In this document: positions 42,671-51,034 of the stretch, in pieces
Layout of the letters: each line of letters begins with the position of its first letter
How positions within the stretch are numbered: the stretch's first letter is position 1
Origin: Alkalihalobacillus deserti
Lineage (GTDB): Bacteria > Bacillota > Bacilli > Bacillales > Bacillaceae_D
DNA length: 64,000 nt
Assembly: GCF_020734105.1 (NCBI RefSeq)
Contig: NZ_JAJAFR010000003.1
Span: 124,001 to 188,000 of the forward strand
Reading direction: 5' to 3'
Notes under the pieces: generated by a model
The model's database searches: none
Told to the model about the DNA's origin: nothing
What the model saw: only the letters and a program-made list of their open reading frames with translations
Program-made: the position numbers and the translations under genes

Positions 42671-43279
42671 ATGCGTCTTGAACGTTTAAATACAGATAAA
42701 TTCAAAGCTTTTTTAACTTATGATGATATGCACGAAAGAGGCTTGAGTAAGGAAGATTTGTGGCAGGATCTACCGAAAGTTCACGATTTATTTCGAGATA
42801 TGATCATTGAAGCCGATGATGAACTAGGATTTAAAGTGGATGGACCTATTGCAGTGGAGGTATATGCAATGCCTGCTCAAGGAATGGTGATTATCGTTTC
42901 AAAAAGTCAATCAGATGATGATTTCGATGAAGAAGGCTTTGAAGAAGGCTATATAGAAATGCAAGTCACTCTTGATGAAACAGATGATATTTTTTATGAA
43001 TTTCAAGACATTGAAGATGTGATTGCTCTTGCATCAAGACTCTATCCTTTTGGTATAAAAGGAGGGACGTTGTATTCTTATCAAAGACAATATTTCATAA
43101 AATTTGAAGAGTATGACGTCGATGTTGTTGATGAGGAAGCTTTTGTCGCATTATTATCTGAATTTGGAAGTTCATCAACGGTTTCTTCATATTTGGTGGA
43201 AGAGTATGGAAAGAAACTTATGAAATCTGATACAATCATAAAACTTTTTAGTTGTTTTATCGAAAAGAAAAAGGACTGA
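42671..43279 (+). CDS. mecB: Adaptor protein MecB/YpbH (MecA family)
   Basis: 202 residues. MecA-type N-terminal domain (MRLERLNTDKFKAFLTYDDM, ERGLSKEDLW), an acidic low-complexity linker (SDDDFDEEGFEEGY) and the C-terminal ClpC-binding domain (FYEFQDIEDVIALASRLY; GTLYSYQRQYFIKFE). It targets substrates to the ClpCP protease. Assigned to the YpbH/MecB branch, not MecA, because of synteny before gudB. AAGGAGGG before ATG. The stop codon lies inside a terminator hairpin. Confidence 0.9.
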   Translation: MRLERLNTDKFKAFLTYDDMHERGLSKEDLWQDLPKVHDLFRDMIIEADDELGFKVDGPIAVEVYAMPAQGMVIIVSKSQSDDDFDEEGFEEGYIEMQVTLDETDDIFYEFQDIEDVIALASRLYPFGIKGGTLYSYQRQYFIKFEEYDVDVVDEEAFVALLSEFGSSSTVSSYLVEEYGKKLMKSDTIIKLFSCFIEKKKD

Positions 43280-43302
43280 TGATCGATTATCAGTTCTTTT
43301 TT
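43270..43302 (+). terminator. Terminator overlapping the mecB stop
   Basis: ACTGAT (43275-43280) pairs with ATCAGT (43289-43294), with flanking AAGG/TTCTT extending the stem, followed by TTTTTT. The stem begins within the last codons of mecB. Confidence 0.75.
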
Positions 43303-43465
43303 CTTTCAAGTTAAGTTTATAAACCAAGATAGAATTTTATTATACTTTCAAGTGAAATTTTGAATTTCTTTTGTATAAAACTGTGCATAATGGATGGAAA
43401 TATTCCGATCGTTTCATTATAGTTAGAAGTGTTAAAAGTTTTAATACCATTGAGGTGAAAATAGA

Positions 43466-44728
43466 ATGGAAGAGCAAGAAAAGCAACCCGAACAAACAGA
43501 TGTGCTTGCATCGACACAAAAAATCATAAAGAAAGCATTGGACAAGCTTGGTTACCCAGATGAAATGTATGAATTAATGAAAGAGCCTATTAGAATGTTA
43601 ACGGTTCGGATACCAGTCCGAATGGATGATGGATCTACTAGAATTTTCACTGGTTTCCGCGCTCAACACAATGATGCGGTTGGACCTACAAAAGGGGGAG
43701 TGCGTTTTCATCCAAATGTTACGGAAAAAGAAGTAAAGGCACTCTCAATTTGGATGAGCTTAAAAGCAGGTATTGTTGACCTACCATATGGAGGGGGAAA
43801 AGGTGGCATTATTTGTGATCCACGAGAAATGTCATTTAGAGAACTTGAGCGAGTCAGTCGTGGTTATGTTCGTGCCATTAGTCAAATCGTTGGTCCAACA
43901 AAAGATATCCCTGCTCCTGATATCTTTACAAATTCTCAAATCATGGCGTGGATGCTTGATGAATACAGTCGAATTCGAGAATTCGATTCTCCAGGGTTCA
44001 TAACAGGAAAACCCCTTGTATTAGGTGGGTCACACGGTCGAGAGTCCGCTACAGCTAAAGGAGTTACGATCTGTATAAGAGAAGCAGCTAAAAAGAAAGG
44101 TATTGAGATTGATGGTGCTCGAGTTGTGATTCAAGGATTTGGAAATGCAGGTAGTTTCTTGGCAAAGTTCATGTATGATGCGGGGGCGATTGTCATTGGT
44201 ATTTCGGATGCTTATGGTGCTTTACATGACCCGGAAGGATTGGATATTGACTATTTGCTTGATCGACGTGATAGTTTTGGAACCGTAACGAAGCTTTTTA
44301 AAAAAACCATCTCAAATGAAGAATTATTAGAGCTTGATTGTGATATTTTAGTTCCAGCTGCTATTGAAAATCAAATAACTGAAAAGAACGCTCATGAAAT
44401 AAAGGCCTCCATTGTTGTAGAAGCTGCTAATGGTCCGACTACAATGGAGGCAACTCGTATTTTAACGGAACGAGATGTATTATTAGTGCCTGATGTTCTT
44501 GCAAGTGCAGGTGGAGTAACGGTTTCTTATTTTGAATGGGTTCAGAATAATCAAGGTTATTATTGGACGGTAGAAGAAGTGGAAGGTAAACTAGAAGCAG
44601 TCATGGTTGACTCTTTCGACAATATATATAAGCTGTCTAGAACTCGTAAAGTCGATATGCGCCTTGCTGCGTATATGATTGGTGTTCGGAAAATGGCTGA
44701 AGCATCAAGATTCCGTGGGTGGGTGTAG
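43466..44728 (+). CDS. gudB: NAD-specific glutamate dehydrogenase
   Basis: 420 residues, hexameric Glu dehydrogenase. Substrate-binding and catalytic segments: RAQHNDAVGPTKGGVRFHP, MSLKAGIVDLPYGGGKGGI (catalytic Lys region), KDIPAPDIFTN, and the Rossmann GFGNAGSFLAK. It deaminates glutamate to 2-oxoglutarate. The GudB/RocG split is hard to settle from sequence alone; location between mecB and ypdA is that of gudB. No short in-frame duplication of the kind that inactivates the domesticated B. subtilis gudB is seen. Ribosome site GAGGTG. Confidence 0.9.
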   Translation: MEEQEKQPEQTDVLASTQKIIKKALDKLGYPDEMYELMKEPIRMLTVRIPVRMDDGSTRIFTGFRAQHNDAVGPTKGGVRFHPNVTEKEVKALSIWMSLKAGIVDLPYGGGKGGIICDPREMSFRELERVSRGYVRAISQIVGPTKDIPAPDIFTNSQIMAWMLDEYSRIREFDSPGFITGKPLVLGGSHGRESATAKGVTICIREAAKKKGIEIDGARVVIQGFGNAGSFLAKFMYDAGAIVIGISDAYGALHDPEGLDIDYLLDRRDSFGTVTKLFKKTISNEELLELDCDILVPAAIENQITEKNAHEIKASIVVEAANGPTTMEATRILTERDVLLVPDVLASAGGVTVSYFEWVQNNQGYYWTVEEVEGKLEAVMVDSFDNIYKLSRTRKVDMRLAAYMIGVRKMAEASRFRGWV

Positions 44729-44802
44729 GTAAGCAATATTAATTAAAGCGACCCTTGTATCCAATGATGCAAGTTTTTTTTGAGTGTAAAAGAGGTGAGT
44801 GT

Positions 44803-45768
44803 ATGAAAAAAGAAGAGGTAATTATTATTGGTGGGGGGCCGTGTGGGTTAGCGGCTGCCATTGCGTGTTTGAATGTAGGGATAGAACCGTTAGTGCTTGA
44901 AAAAGGGAATGTAGTAAGTGCGATTCATCGTTATCCAACTCATCAAACTTTTTTTAGTACAAGTGAGAAGCTTGAAATTGGAGGAGTTCCTTTTGTTATC
45001 GAGGATAGGAAACCTAAGCGGAATCAGGCATTGGTTTACTATCGTGAAGTCGTAAAACGTAAGAACATACGTATCCATGCATATGAACGAGTTACATCTG
45101 TTGAGCGAAAACCTACAGATGACTTTTACATAACAACGACAAAAGCGAAATATTCAGCTAAGTATGTTATTGTTGCAACGGGCTATTACGATTCACCAAA
45201 TATGTTAGGCGTACCGGGTGAAGATCAAGAGCATGTTCTTCATTATTTCAAAGAAGCTCATCCGTATTTTGATATGGATGTCGTGGTGATTGGTGGGAAA
45301 AATTCAGCTGTCGATGCTACGCTTGAGCTTGAGAAAGCTGGAGCGCGTGTAACGAATCTATACCGTGGAGCCGAGTATTCGAAGAGTGTGAAACCGTGGA
45401 TATTGCCAGAATTTGATTCTCTCGTTCGTCATGAACAGATAATGATGGAATTTAAGGCAGAGGTAATAGAGATAACGAACGAGGCAGTGATCTATAAACA
45501 GGATAATCACATAAAGCAAGTACCGGCTCAATTTGTTTTTGCGATGACAGGTTATCATCCAAACCATTCATTTCTGCGGAAAATGGGCGTGGACGTCGAT
45601 GAAGAGACTGGTCGCCCTCAATTTGACCCTGAGACGATGGAGACCAACGTTCCTGGATTATTTATAGCTGGCGTCATTGCAGCGGGAAATAATGCAAACG
45701 AAATTTTCATCGAAAATGGTCGATTGCATGGAAACCCAATTGCTACAGCTATTCAAGAAAGAAAGTGA
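44803..45768 (+). CDS. ypdA: YpdA, bacillithiol-disulfide reductase-like flavoprotein
   Basis: 321 residues. FAD-binding IIIGGGPCGLAAAIACLNVG at the N-terminus, NADPH-binding VVVIGGKNSAVDATLELEKA near 165, and the FAD second motif PGLFIAGVIAAGNN near the end. A conserved Cys (in GGGPCG) is characteristic of YpdA. It recycles oxidised bacillithiol using NADPH. ATG 44803 is behind AGAGGTGAG; upstream in-frame ATGs lack ribosome sites. It follows gudB as in B. subtilis. Confidence 0.92.
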   Translation: MKKEEVIIIGGGPCGLAAAIACLNVGIEPLVLEKGNVVSAIHRYPTHQTFFSTSEKLEIGGVPFVIEDRKPKRNQALVYYREVVKRKNIRIHAYERVTSVERKPTDDFYITTTKAKYSAKYVIVATGYYDSPNMLGVPGEDQEHVLHYFKEAHPYFDMDVVVIGGKNSAVDATLELEKAGARVTNLYRGAEYSKSVKPWILPEFDSLVRHEQIMMEFKAEVIEITNEAVIYKQDNHIKQVPAQFVFAMTGYHPNHSFLRKMGVDVDEETGRPQFDPETMETNVPGLFIAGVIAAGNNANEIFIENGRLHGNPIATAIQERK

Positions 45769-45793
45769 TTTTTCAAAAATCGTAGAAAAGATT

Positions 45794-45836
45794 AAAGCCG
45801 ACTAGGAGCATGATTACTCGTAGTTGGCTTTTTTTA
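45794..45836. terminator. Terminator between ypdA and ansA
   Basis: AAAGCCGACTA (45794-45804) pairs with TAGTTGGCTTT (45821-45831) with one wobble, extended by GGAG/CTC, followed by TTTT. The A-rich left side lets it serve the convergent ansA as well. Confidence 0.85.
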
Positions 45837-45845
45837 GCTTGTTTT

Positions 45846-46814
45846 CTATTTATAAAACCATTCTTGTAAGGTAGTCCGATCTGTTGTTTGTTCTAGAACG
45901 ACCATCAGTTTCAATCTCGCCTTTTGACCGTTGAGACCGTTTGTAAAAATAACCCCTTGTTCTTTTAACGACCGTCCTCCTCCTTCATACGCGTATGTAT
46001 CTTGTACAACTCCATTAAAACAACGTGAAACTAAAACAACAGGTATGTTTGCATTAATCAATTTGGTTAAAGCATTCATGACTAGAGGAGGAACGTTTCC
46101 TTGACCGAATGCTTCGATGACTAAACCGTCTATTTTTGTTTTGGCAACAGCTTCAATAATCGTATGATCCATCCCAGCATAGGTTTTGAGTAAAGCTACT
46201 TTTTTTGTGAGTGATTTTACAGGATGGCATTCACGAACGGAAAGAGTGTGGTGAAAAAAGACGCCGCGCTTTGTTACGATACCAATTGGGCCGTATTGTG
46301 GGCTCTGGAATGTCGCAATGTTACTAGAATGTGTTTTGGTCACATTTTTTGCTGTGTGAATTTCATCGTTCAAAACAACTAATACACCTTTTTCACATGC
46401 AGAATCACTTGCGGCGACACGAACAGCGGAGATTAAATTATGTGGACCATCCGCTCCGAGTTCGTTGCTAGAGCGCATAGCCCCTGTAATAACAACAGGT
46501 ATATCCCAATCTAATAACAAATCAAGCAAATAAGCCGTTTCCTCTAATGTATCAGTACCATGTGTTACAACAATACCGTCCAAATGATCGGTTTTAGCAC
46601 GCTCTTTCAATCGTTCAGCAAGATCAACCATTAACGATGGTGTCATGTGCGGAGATGGTATATTAAGATAGTCATCTACAATAACGGACGCTATGCTTGA
46701 TAGCGATTCAATAGTGGAATATAATGGATTTATTACGTTTGGCTGAATGGCACCTTGCTCATTTTCTTGCATGGCAATTGTGCCACCTGTATGTAAGACA
46801 AGTATTTTTTTCAT
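45846..46814 (-). CDS. ansA: L-asparaginase, type I
   Basis: 322 residues. The two catalytic Thr motifs are HTGGTIAMQ (residues 8-16) and VVTHGTDTLEETAYLL near 84-99; a third region reads GAMRSSNELGADGP. It hydrolyses asparagine to aspartate and ammonia in the cytoplasm. No signal peptide. Divergent from prsW with a 100-base gap; ribosome site GAGGTG on its strand. Confidence 0.92.
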   Translation of the reverse strand: MKKILVLHTGGTIAMQENEQGAIQPNVINPLYSTIESLSSIASVIVDDYLNIPSPHMTPSLMVDLAERLKERAKTDHLDGIVVTHGTDTLEETAYLLDLLLDWDIPVVITGAMRSSNELGADGPHNLISAVRVAASDSACEKGVLVVLNDEIHTAKNVTKTHSSNIATFQSPQYGPIGIVTKRGVFFHHTLSVRECHPVKSLTKKVALLKTYAGMDHTIIEAVAKTKIDGLVIEAFGQGNVPPLVMNALTKLINANIPVVLVSRCFNGVVQDTYAYEGGGRSLKEQGVIFTNGLNGQKARLKLMVVLEQTTDRTTLQEWFYK

Positions 46815-46915
46815 GTAAGCACCTCAACTAATGTTCAGTCTTTATATCTAATACATAGTATCATAATAAGTCAATTTATAGAAAAAGTTCGATGCAAGAG
46901 GAAAGGAAGGGCGAA

Positions 46916-47563
46916 TTGTTTGCAATTGTAACAGCAGCAATGGCGCCAGGGATGGCATTATTATCTTATTTTTATTTGAGGAACCATTATAGTATTACCA
47001 CAAAAGGCTTAGTGTTTCGTACCTTTTTAATTGGGGTTCTTCTTGTTTTTCCTGTTATGGTGTTGCAATATGCCTTTACGATTGAAGGTTATTTCACTAA
47101 ACCGTTTACTCGATCTTTTATTTTATATGCATTTGTGGAAGAATTCTTTAAATGGTTCTTATTATGGGCTTTTGTCTATCAGCATGCGACCTTTTCAAGA
47201 CGATATGATGGCATTGTGTTTGGAGTATCGTTATCATTAGGTTTTGCAACTGTAGAAAATGTCTTTTATTTAATTGCTAATGGGCTTGAAACCGCTTTTG
47301 GACGTGCACTGTTACCTGTATCGAGCCATGCTTTATATGGGGTAATAATGGGTTATTATTTGGGCCGTGCGAAAGTGGAAACAGAAAATTGTAAAAAACA
47401 TATGTTACTATCGATCGTACTCCCGGTTGCTTTGCATGGAACGTATGATTTTATTTTAATTATTTTTGATATTTACTTCTTAATTGGACTTATTCCGTTT
47501 ATGTTATTGCTCTGGTGGGTAGCATTAAATAAGGTGAAACAAGCAAATCAATTAGACCAATAA
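46916..47563 (+). CDS. prsW: Membrane protease PrsW
   Basis: 215 residues with about seven membrane helices. PrsW-family motifs: VEEFFKWFLLW (EExxK), ATVENVFY (ExxxY), SSHALYG and LHGTYDF (His). PrsW performs site-1 cleavage of the anti-sigma factor RsiW in B. subtilis. TTG 46916 is chosen over ATG 46892 because AAAGGAAGGG lies just before it, and the protein then begins MFAIVTAAMAPG, close to the known N-terminus. Located beside ypdA/ansA as in B. subtilis (ypdC). Confidence 0.9.
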   Translation: MFAIVTAAMAPGMALLSYFYLRNHYSITTKGLVFRTFLIGVLLVFPVMVLQYAFTIEGYFTKPFTRSFILYAFVEEFFKWFLLWAFVYQHATFSRRYDGIVFGVSLSLGFATVENVFYLIANGLETAFGRALLPVSSHALYGVIMGYYLGRAKVETENCKKHMLLSIVLPVALHGTYDFILIIFDIYFLIGLIPFMLLLWWVALNKVKQANQLDQ

Positions 47564-47593
47564 AGGATAAGTATAAAGTAAAGGGTGATTAAT

Positions 47594-47755
47594 ATGGCTG
47601 AAGGACGTTATCGTATCGTAATTCGTTGCCCTGGGTGTGGTGAAAAATACATCCTACGGGGAAGGAAAAATGAAAAAGGTGAGTATGAGACAGGATTTAA
47701 GCGTTGTATTTGTGGAAATGAGGAAACATTAAATATTGATGCCACTCTTGAATAA
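47594..47755 (+). CDS. Small zinc-ribbon protein, 53 residues
   Basis: ATG 47594 is preceded by AAAGGGTGAT. The frame (MAEGRYRIVIRCPGCGEKYI, then LRGRKNEKGEYETGFKRC, then ICGNEETL) has two Cys pairs, CPGC and CIC, spaced to bind one zinc. The basic, compact composition suggests nucleic-acid binding or a redox-inert structural role. 31 bases after prsW, so likely cotranscribed. Family not named with confidence. Confidence 0.72.
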   Translation: MAEGRYRIVIRCPGCGEKYILRGRKNEKGEYETGFKRCICGNEETLNIDATLE

Positions 47756-47850
47756 TTGACTTCTTGAGTAAAAATTTAAAATTATACTTGCATTATTGTG
47801 TTAATTGTTGTAATTTTAATTAAATGAAAACTTAAAATTTAATATTAATT

Positions 47851-47958
47851 TCTTATCAAGAGAGACGGAGGGAATGGCCCTAGGATGTCTCAGCAACCAG
47901 CCAAAACATATGGTCAGGTGCTAATTCCATCAAGTCAAGAGACTTGAGAGATAAGGAG
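47851..47958 (+). promoter_or_regulatory. SAM riboswitch (S-box)
   Basis: The conserved S-box core is complete: CTTATCAAGAGAGACGGAGG, GGAATGGCCC, GATGTCTCAGCAACC, GGTGCTAATTCC and CAAGTCAAGAGACTTGAGAG, closing the P1 stem with GAGATAAG at 47949-47956. A terminator follows at 47975. When S-adenosylmethionine is bound, transcription of the methionine operon should stop. Confidence 0.97.
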
Positions 47959-47974
47959 AAGAGCTTAATGATAT

Positions 47975-48010
47975 AACCACCTTCTTCTTATGATTGAAGG
48001 TGGTTTTTTA
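47975..48010 (+). terminator. S-box attenuator terminator
   Basis: AACCACCTTC (47975-47984) pairs perfectly with GAAGGTGGTT (47996-48005), followed by TTTT. Located between the S-box and metI. Confidence 0.92.
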
Positions 48011-48039
48011 TTTTTTAGATTAAATTGGAGGATACAATT

Positions 48040-49158
48040 ATGAACAGAGACAAACTTGAAACGATTTTAGTGCAATTAGGAAACCGATCTGAAGACAGAA
48101 CTGGTACAATAAATACACCCGTTTACTTTTCAACGGCTTATCGACATACAGGAATTGGAGAATCAACAGGTTATGATTATTCACGTACGGGAAATCCGAC
48201 CCGTGAAGTGGTTGAAGATGCCATTGCTAGACTAGAAGAGGGTGATAGAGGTTTTGCCTGTAGTTCAGGGATGGCTGCTATTCAAACGGTTTTATCTTTA
48301 TTTGAGCAAGGTGATGAAGTTCTAGCATCTCAGGATTTATATGGCGGTACTTACCGTTTGTTTGAACAAGGATGGAATCGTTGGGGGTTATCATTTGTTT
48401 TCGCAGATCCAAGAAAGTTAGATCAGTTTGAAGAGTGTATTACCGAGAAAACAAAAGCCCTATTTATTGAAACGCCTACAAACCCGCTTATGCAGGAAGC
48501 TTCTATACCGGAATTAGCGAAAATAGCTCAAAAACATGGATTGCTTTTAATTGTCGATAATACGTTTTATACACCGTTATTGCAGCAACCACTCGTAGAT
48601 GGGGCTGACATTGTTATACATAGTGCTTCCAAATACTTAGGTGGCCATAATGATGTCATTGCAGGATTAATCGCAGCTAAAGGAAAAGAGCTCTGTGAAA
48701 GAATCGGTTATTATCATAACGGCATAGGCGCTATACTATCTGCATTTGATTCGTATCTATTAATAAGAGGGATGAAAACTCTTGCCCTCAGAATGGATAA
48801 ACATGAAGAAAATGCAAAAGCTCTTGTGCAGTATTTAGAAGAACAAGATGGAGTGACAGACGTTCTTTATCCAGGCAAGGGTGGTATGATTTCGTTTCGA
48901 ATTCTGCATGAAGCTTGGGTAAACCCATTCCTTCAGCAGTTAAAGCTAGTCTCTTTTGCGGAGAGTTTAGGAGGGGTTGAGAGTTTAATGACGTACCCTG
49001 CCACGCAAACTCATATGGACATACCGGAAGAAATCAGAATAGCCAATGGTGTTTGTAATCGTCTCCTTCGCTTCTCAGTTGGTATTGAACGCGACAAAGA
49101 CTTAATAGCTGATCTTGATCAAGCTTTTCGTTTTGTAAAAGAAAATATTCAGTCATAA
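48040..49158 (+). CDS. metI: Cystathionine gamma-synthase / O-acetylhomoserine sulfhydrylase
   Basis: 372 residues, Cys/Met-metabolism PLP enzyme. PLP lysine in IHSASKYLGGHNDV near 199; YDYSRTGNPTRE, ACSSGMAAI and ETPTNPLMQ are family hallmarks. It makes cystathionine (or homocysteine directly) from O-acetylhomoserine. ATG 48040 after GGAGG. First gene of the S-box operon; its stop overlaps the upstream candidate start of the next gene. No metC follows, so direct sulfhydrylation is a possibility. Confidence 0.9.
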   Translation: MNRDKLETILVQLGNRSEDRTGTINTPVYFSTAYRHTGIGESTGYDYSRTGNPTREVVEDAIARLEEGDRGFACSSGMAAIQTVLSLFEQGDEVLASQDLYGGTYRLFEQGWNRWGLSFVFADPRKLDQFEECITEKTKALFIETPTNPLMQEASIPELAKIAQKHGLLLIVDNTFYTPLLQQPLVDGADIVIHSASKYLGGHNDVIAGLIAAKGKELCERIGYYHNGIGAILSAFDSYLLIRGMKTLALRMDKHEENAKALVQYLEEQDGVTDVLYPGKGGMISFRILHEAWVNPFLQQLKLVSFAESLGGVESLMTYPATQTHMDIPEEIRIANGVCNRLLRFSVGIERDKDLIADLDQAFRFVKENIQS

Positions 49159-49172
49159 TGGGGGAAGAAGAA

Positions 49173-51005
49173 ATGAGTTTTCTAAAACGAATAAAATCAG
49201 AAGTTTTGATTGGTGATGGAGCAATGGGGACATTGTTGTATGAGAGTGGTGTTGACCAATGTTTTGAAGAAGTTAATATACTTCATCCTGAAAAAGTTCT
49301 AAGTGTGCATAAAAAGTATGTCGAAGCTGGAGCTGATGTCATACAGACTAATACGTATGCTGCCAATAAATTAAAATTAGAGAAATATGGATTAGAAGGT
49401 CAAGTAAGAGAGTTGAATCGTGAGGCTGTGCAACTAGCAAAAGAAGCGGCAAATCAATCAGCCTATGTATTTGGAACGATTGGCGGGGTGAGACGTTTTC
49501 AGCTCGAGGAATGGAGCTTACAAGAGATTGAAGTTGCTTTTTCAGCTCAAATAAACGAATTATTAACAGAAGGTGTAGATGGCCTATTATTAGAAACATT
49601 TTATGATTTAGAGGAAGCAAAAATGGCGGTGAGTCTAGCACGGAAATTAACAAACTTGCCAATAGTCGTAAACCTATCACTTGGTGATGTAAGTGTCATG
49701 AATGGAGGCATTCCGATTTCGAGTGCTTTTGATCAGTTAACAGCAGTAGGGGCAGATGTAGTTGGTCTAAACTGTCGAACAGGTCCGTTTCATATGTTGC
49801 GTTCCTTTGAGACGATCCCGTTAAGACAAGATGCCTTTTTCTCAGCTTATCCGAATGCCAGTTTACCGGACTTTCGAGATGGGCGTGTTTATTACGAATC
49901 CAACACGGAATATTTCAAAGCGATGGGTGAGAAATTTATTAAGCAAGGTGTCCGACTCCTAGGAGGGTGCTGTGGAACGACTCCAGATCTTATTAAAGCT
50001 TTTTCAGAGGTAAGAGACATAACCGAGCCAGTCACACAAAAAACGGTCCGCCCCTTAATAAGAGTTCGTGAAGCGATTCATGTACCTAGGGAGCAAAGAC
50101 CTCTACCGGAAATTGTCAAAGAACGAAAGTCCGTTATCGTTGAACTTGATCCACCGAAGAAACTAAGTACGAAAAAGTTTATGAATGGTGCCAAGGAGTT
50201 AAAAGAGGCCGGTGTCGATGCTGTCACCATGGCCGATAATTCTCTTGCATCACCAAGGGTAGATAACTTAGCGCTCGGTGCGATGATCAAAGAGCAAATT
50301 GGTGTCCGGCCGCTCGTTCATATTACTTGTCGAGATCGTAATTTAATCGGTTTGCAATCTCATTTAATGGGTTTGCATGCACTAGGGATTGATGATGTAC
50401 TTGCGATTACAGGGGACCCAACAAAAATTGGTGATTTTCCAGGAGCAACATCTGTTTATGACGTAAGTTCTTTTCAGTTGATTTCATTTATCAAACAATT
50501 AAATGAAGGGATTTCTTTTTCAGGGAAAGAACTAGGTCAAAAAGCTAATTTCTCTGTGGGAGCAGCGTTAAATCCAAATGTGAGACACTTGGATAAAGCA
50601 GTGAAAAGAATGGAGAAAAAGGTCAGCAGTGGTGCCGATTATTTTATGACACAACCAATTTATAGTGTAGATCAAATTGAAGCACTTGCTCATGAAACCA
50701 AGCATATTAAAGAGCCTATTTACATCGGAATTATGCCATTGACAGGAACAAGAAATGCTGAATTTCTGCATAATGAAGTTCCAGGTATTAAATTGACGGA
50801 TGATATTCGTGCAGCAATGGCTGCGTGTGGAGAGGACAGAGAAGCATCTACTAATGAAGGGATCATCATTGCTAAATCATTAATTGATGCAGCTCTAACT
50901 CATTTTAATGGAATCTACCTAATTACTCCTTTTCTCCGCTATGAAATTACGGTAGAGTTAACACAATATATAAATTCACAGAAATTAATCTTGCAAGGAA
51001 GCTAG
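49173..51005 (+). CDS. yitJ: Bifunctional homocysteine S-methyltransferase / methylenetetrahydrofolate reductase (YitJ)
   Basis: 610 residues. N-terminal homocysteine methyltransferase domain (VLIGDGAMGTLLYESGVD; zinc cysteines in GLNCRTGP and GGCCGTTP near 270) and a C-terminal MTHFR TIM barrel from about 310 (VIVELDPPKKLSTKKF, ITGDPTKIGDFPGA, YFMTQPIY). The reductase half makes 5-methyl-THF for MetH; the other half can methylate homocysteine from other donors. ATG 49173 aligns with the known YitJ N-terminus; ATG 49158 overlaps the metI stop. Confidence 0.92.
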   Translation: MSFLKRIKSEVLIGDGAMGTLLYESGVDQCFEEVNILHPEKVLSVHKKYVEAGADVIQTNTYAANKLKLEKYGLEGQVRELNREAVQLAKEAANQSAYVFGTIGGVRRFQLEEWSLQEIEVAFSAQINELLTEGVDGLLLETFYDLEEAKMAVSLARKLTNLPIVVNLSLGDVSVMNGGIPISSAFDQLTAVGADVVGLNCRTGPFHMLRSFETIPLRQDAFFSAYPNASLPDFRDGRVYYESNTEYFKAMGEKFIKQGVRLLGGCCGTTPDLIKAFSEVRDITEPVTQKTVRPLIRVREAIHVPREQRPLPEIVKERKSVIVELDPPKKLSTKKFMNGAKELKEAGVDAVTMADNSLASPRVDNLALGAMIKEQIGVRPLVHITCRDRNLIGLQSHLMGLHALGIDDVLAITGDPTKIGDFPGATSVYDVSSFQLISFIKQLNEGISFSGKELGQKANFSVGAALNPNVRHLDKAVKRMEKKVSSGADYFMTQPIYSVDQIEALAHETKHIKEPIYIGIMPLTGTRNAEFLHNEVPGIKLTDDIRAAMAACGEDREASTNEGIIIAKSLIDAALTHFNGIYLITPFLRYEITVELTQYINSQKLILQGS

Positions 51006-51034
51006 GATATTGGGGAAGTAGAAAGGACGGACAT

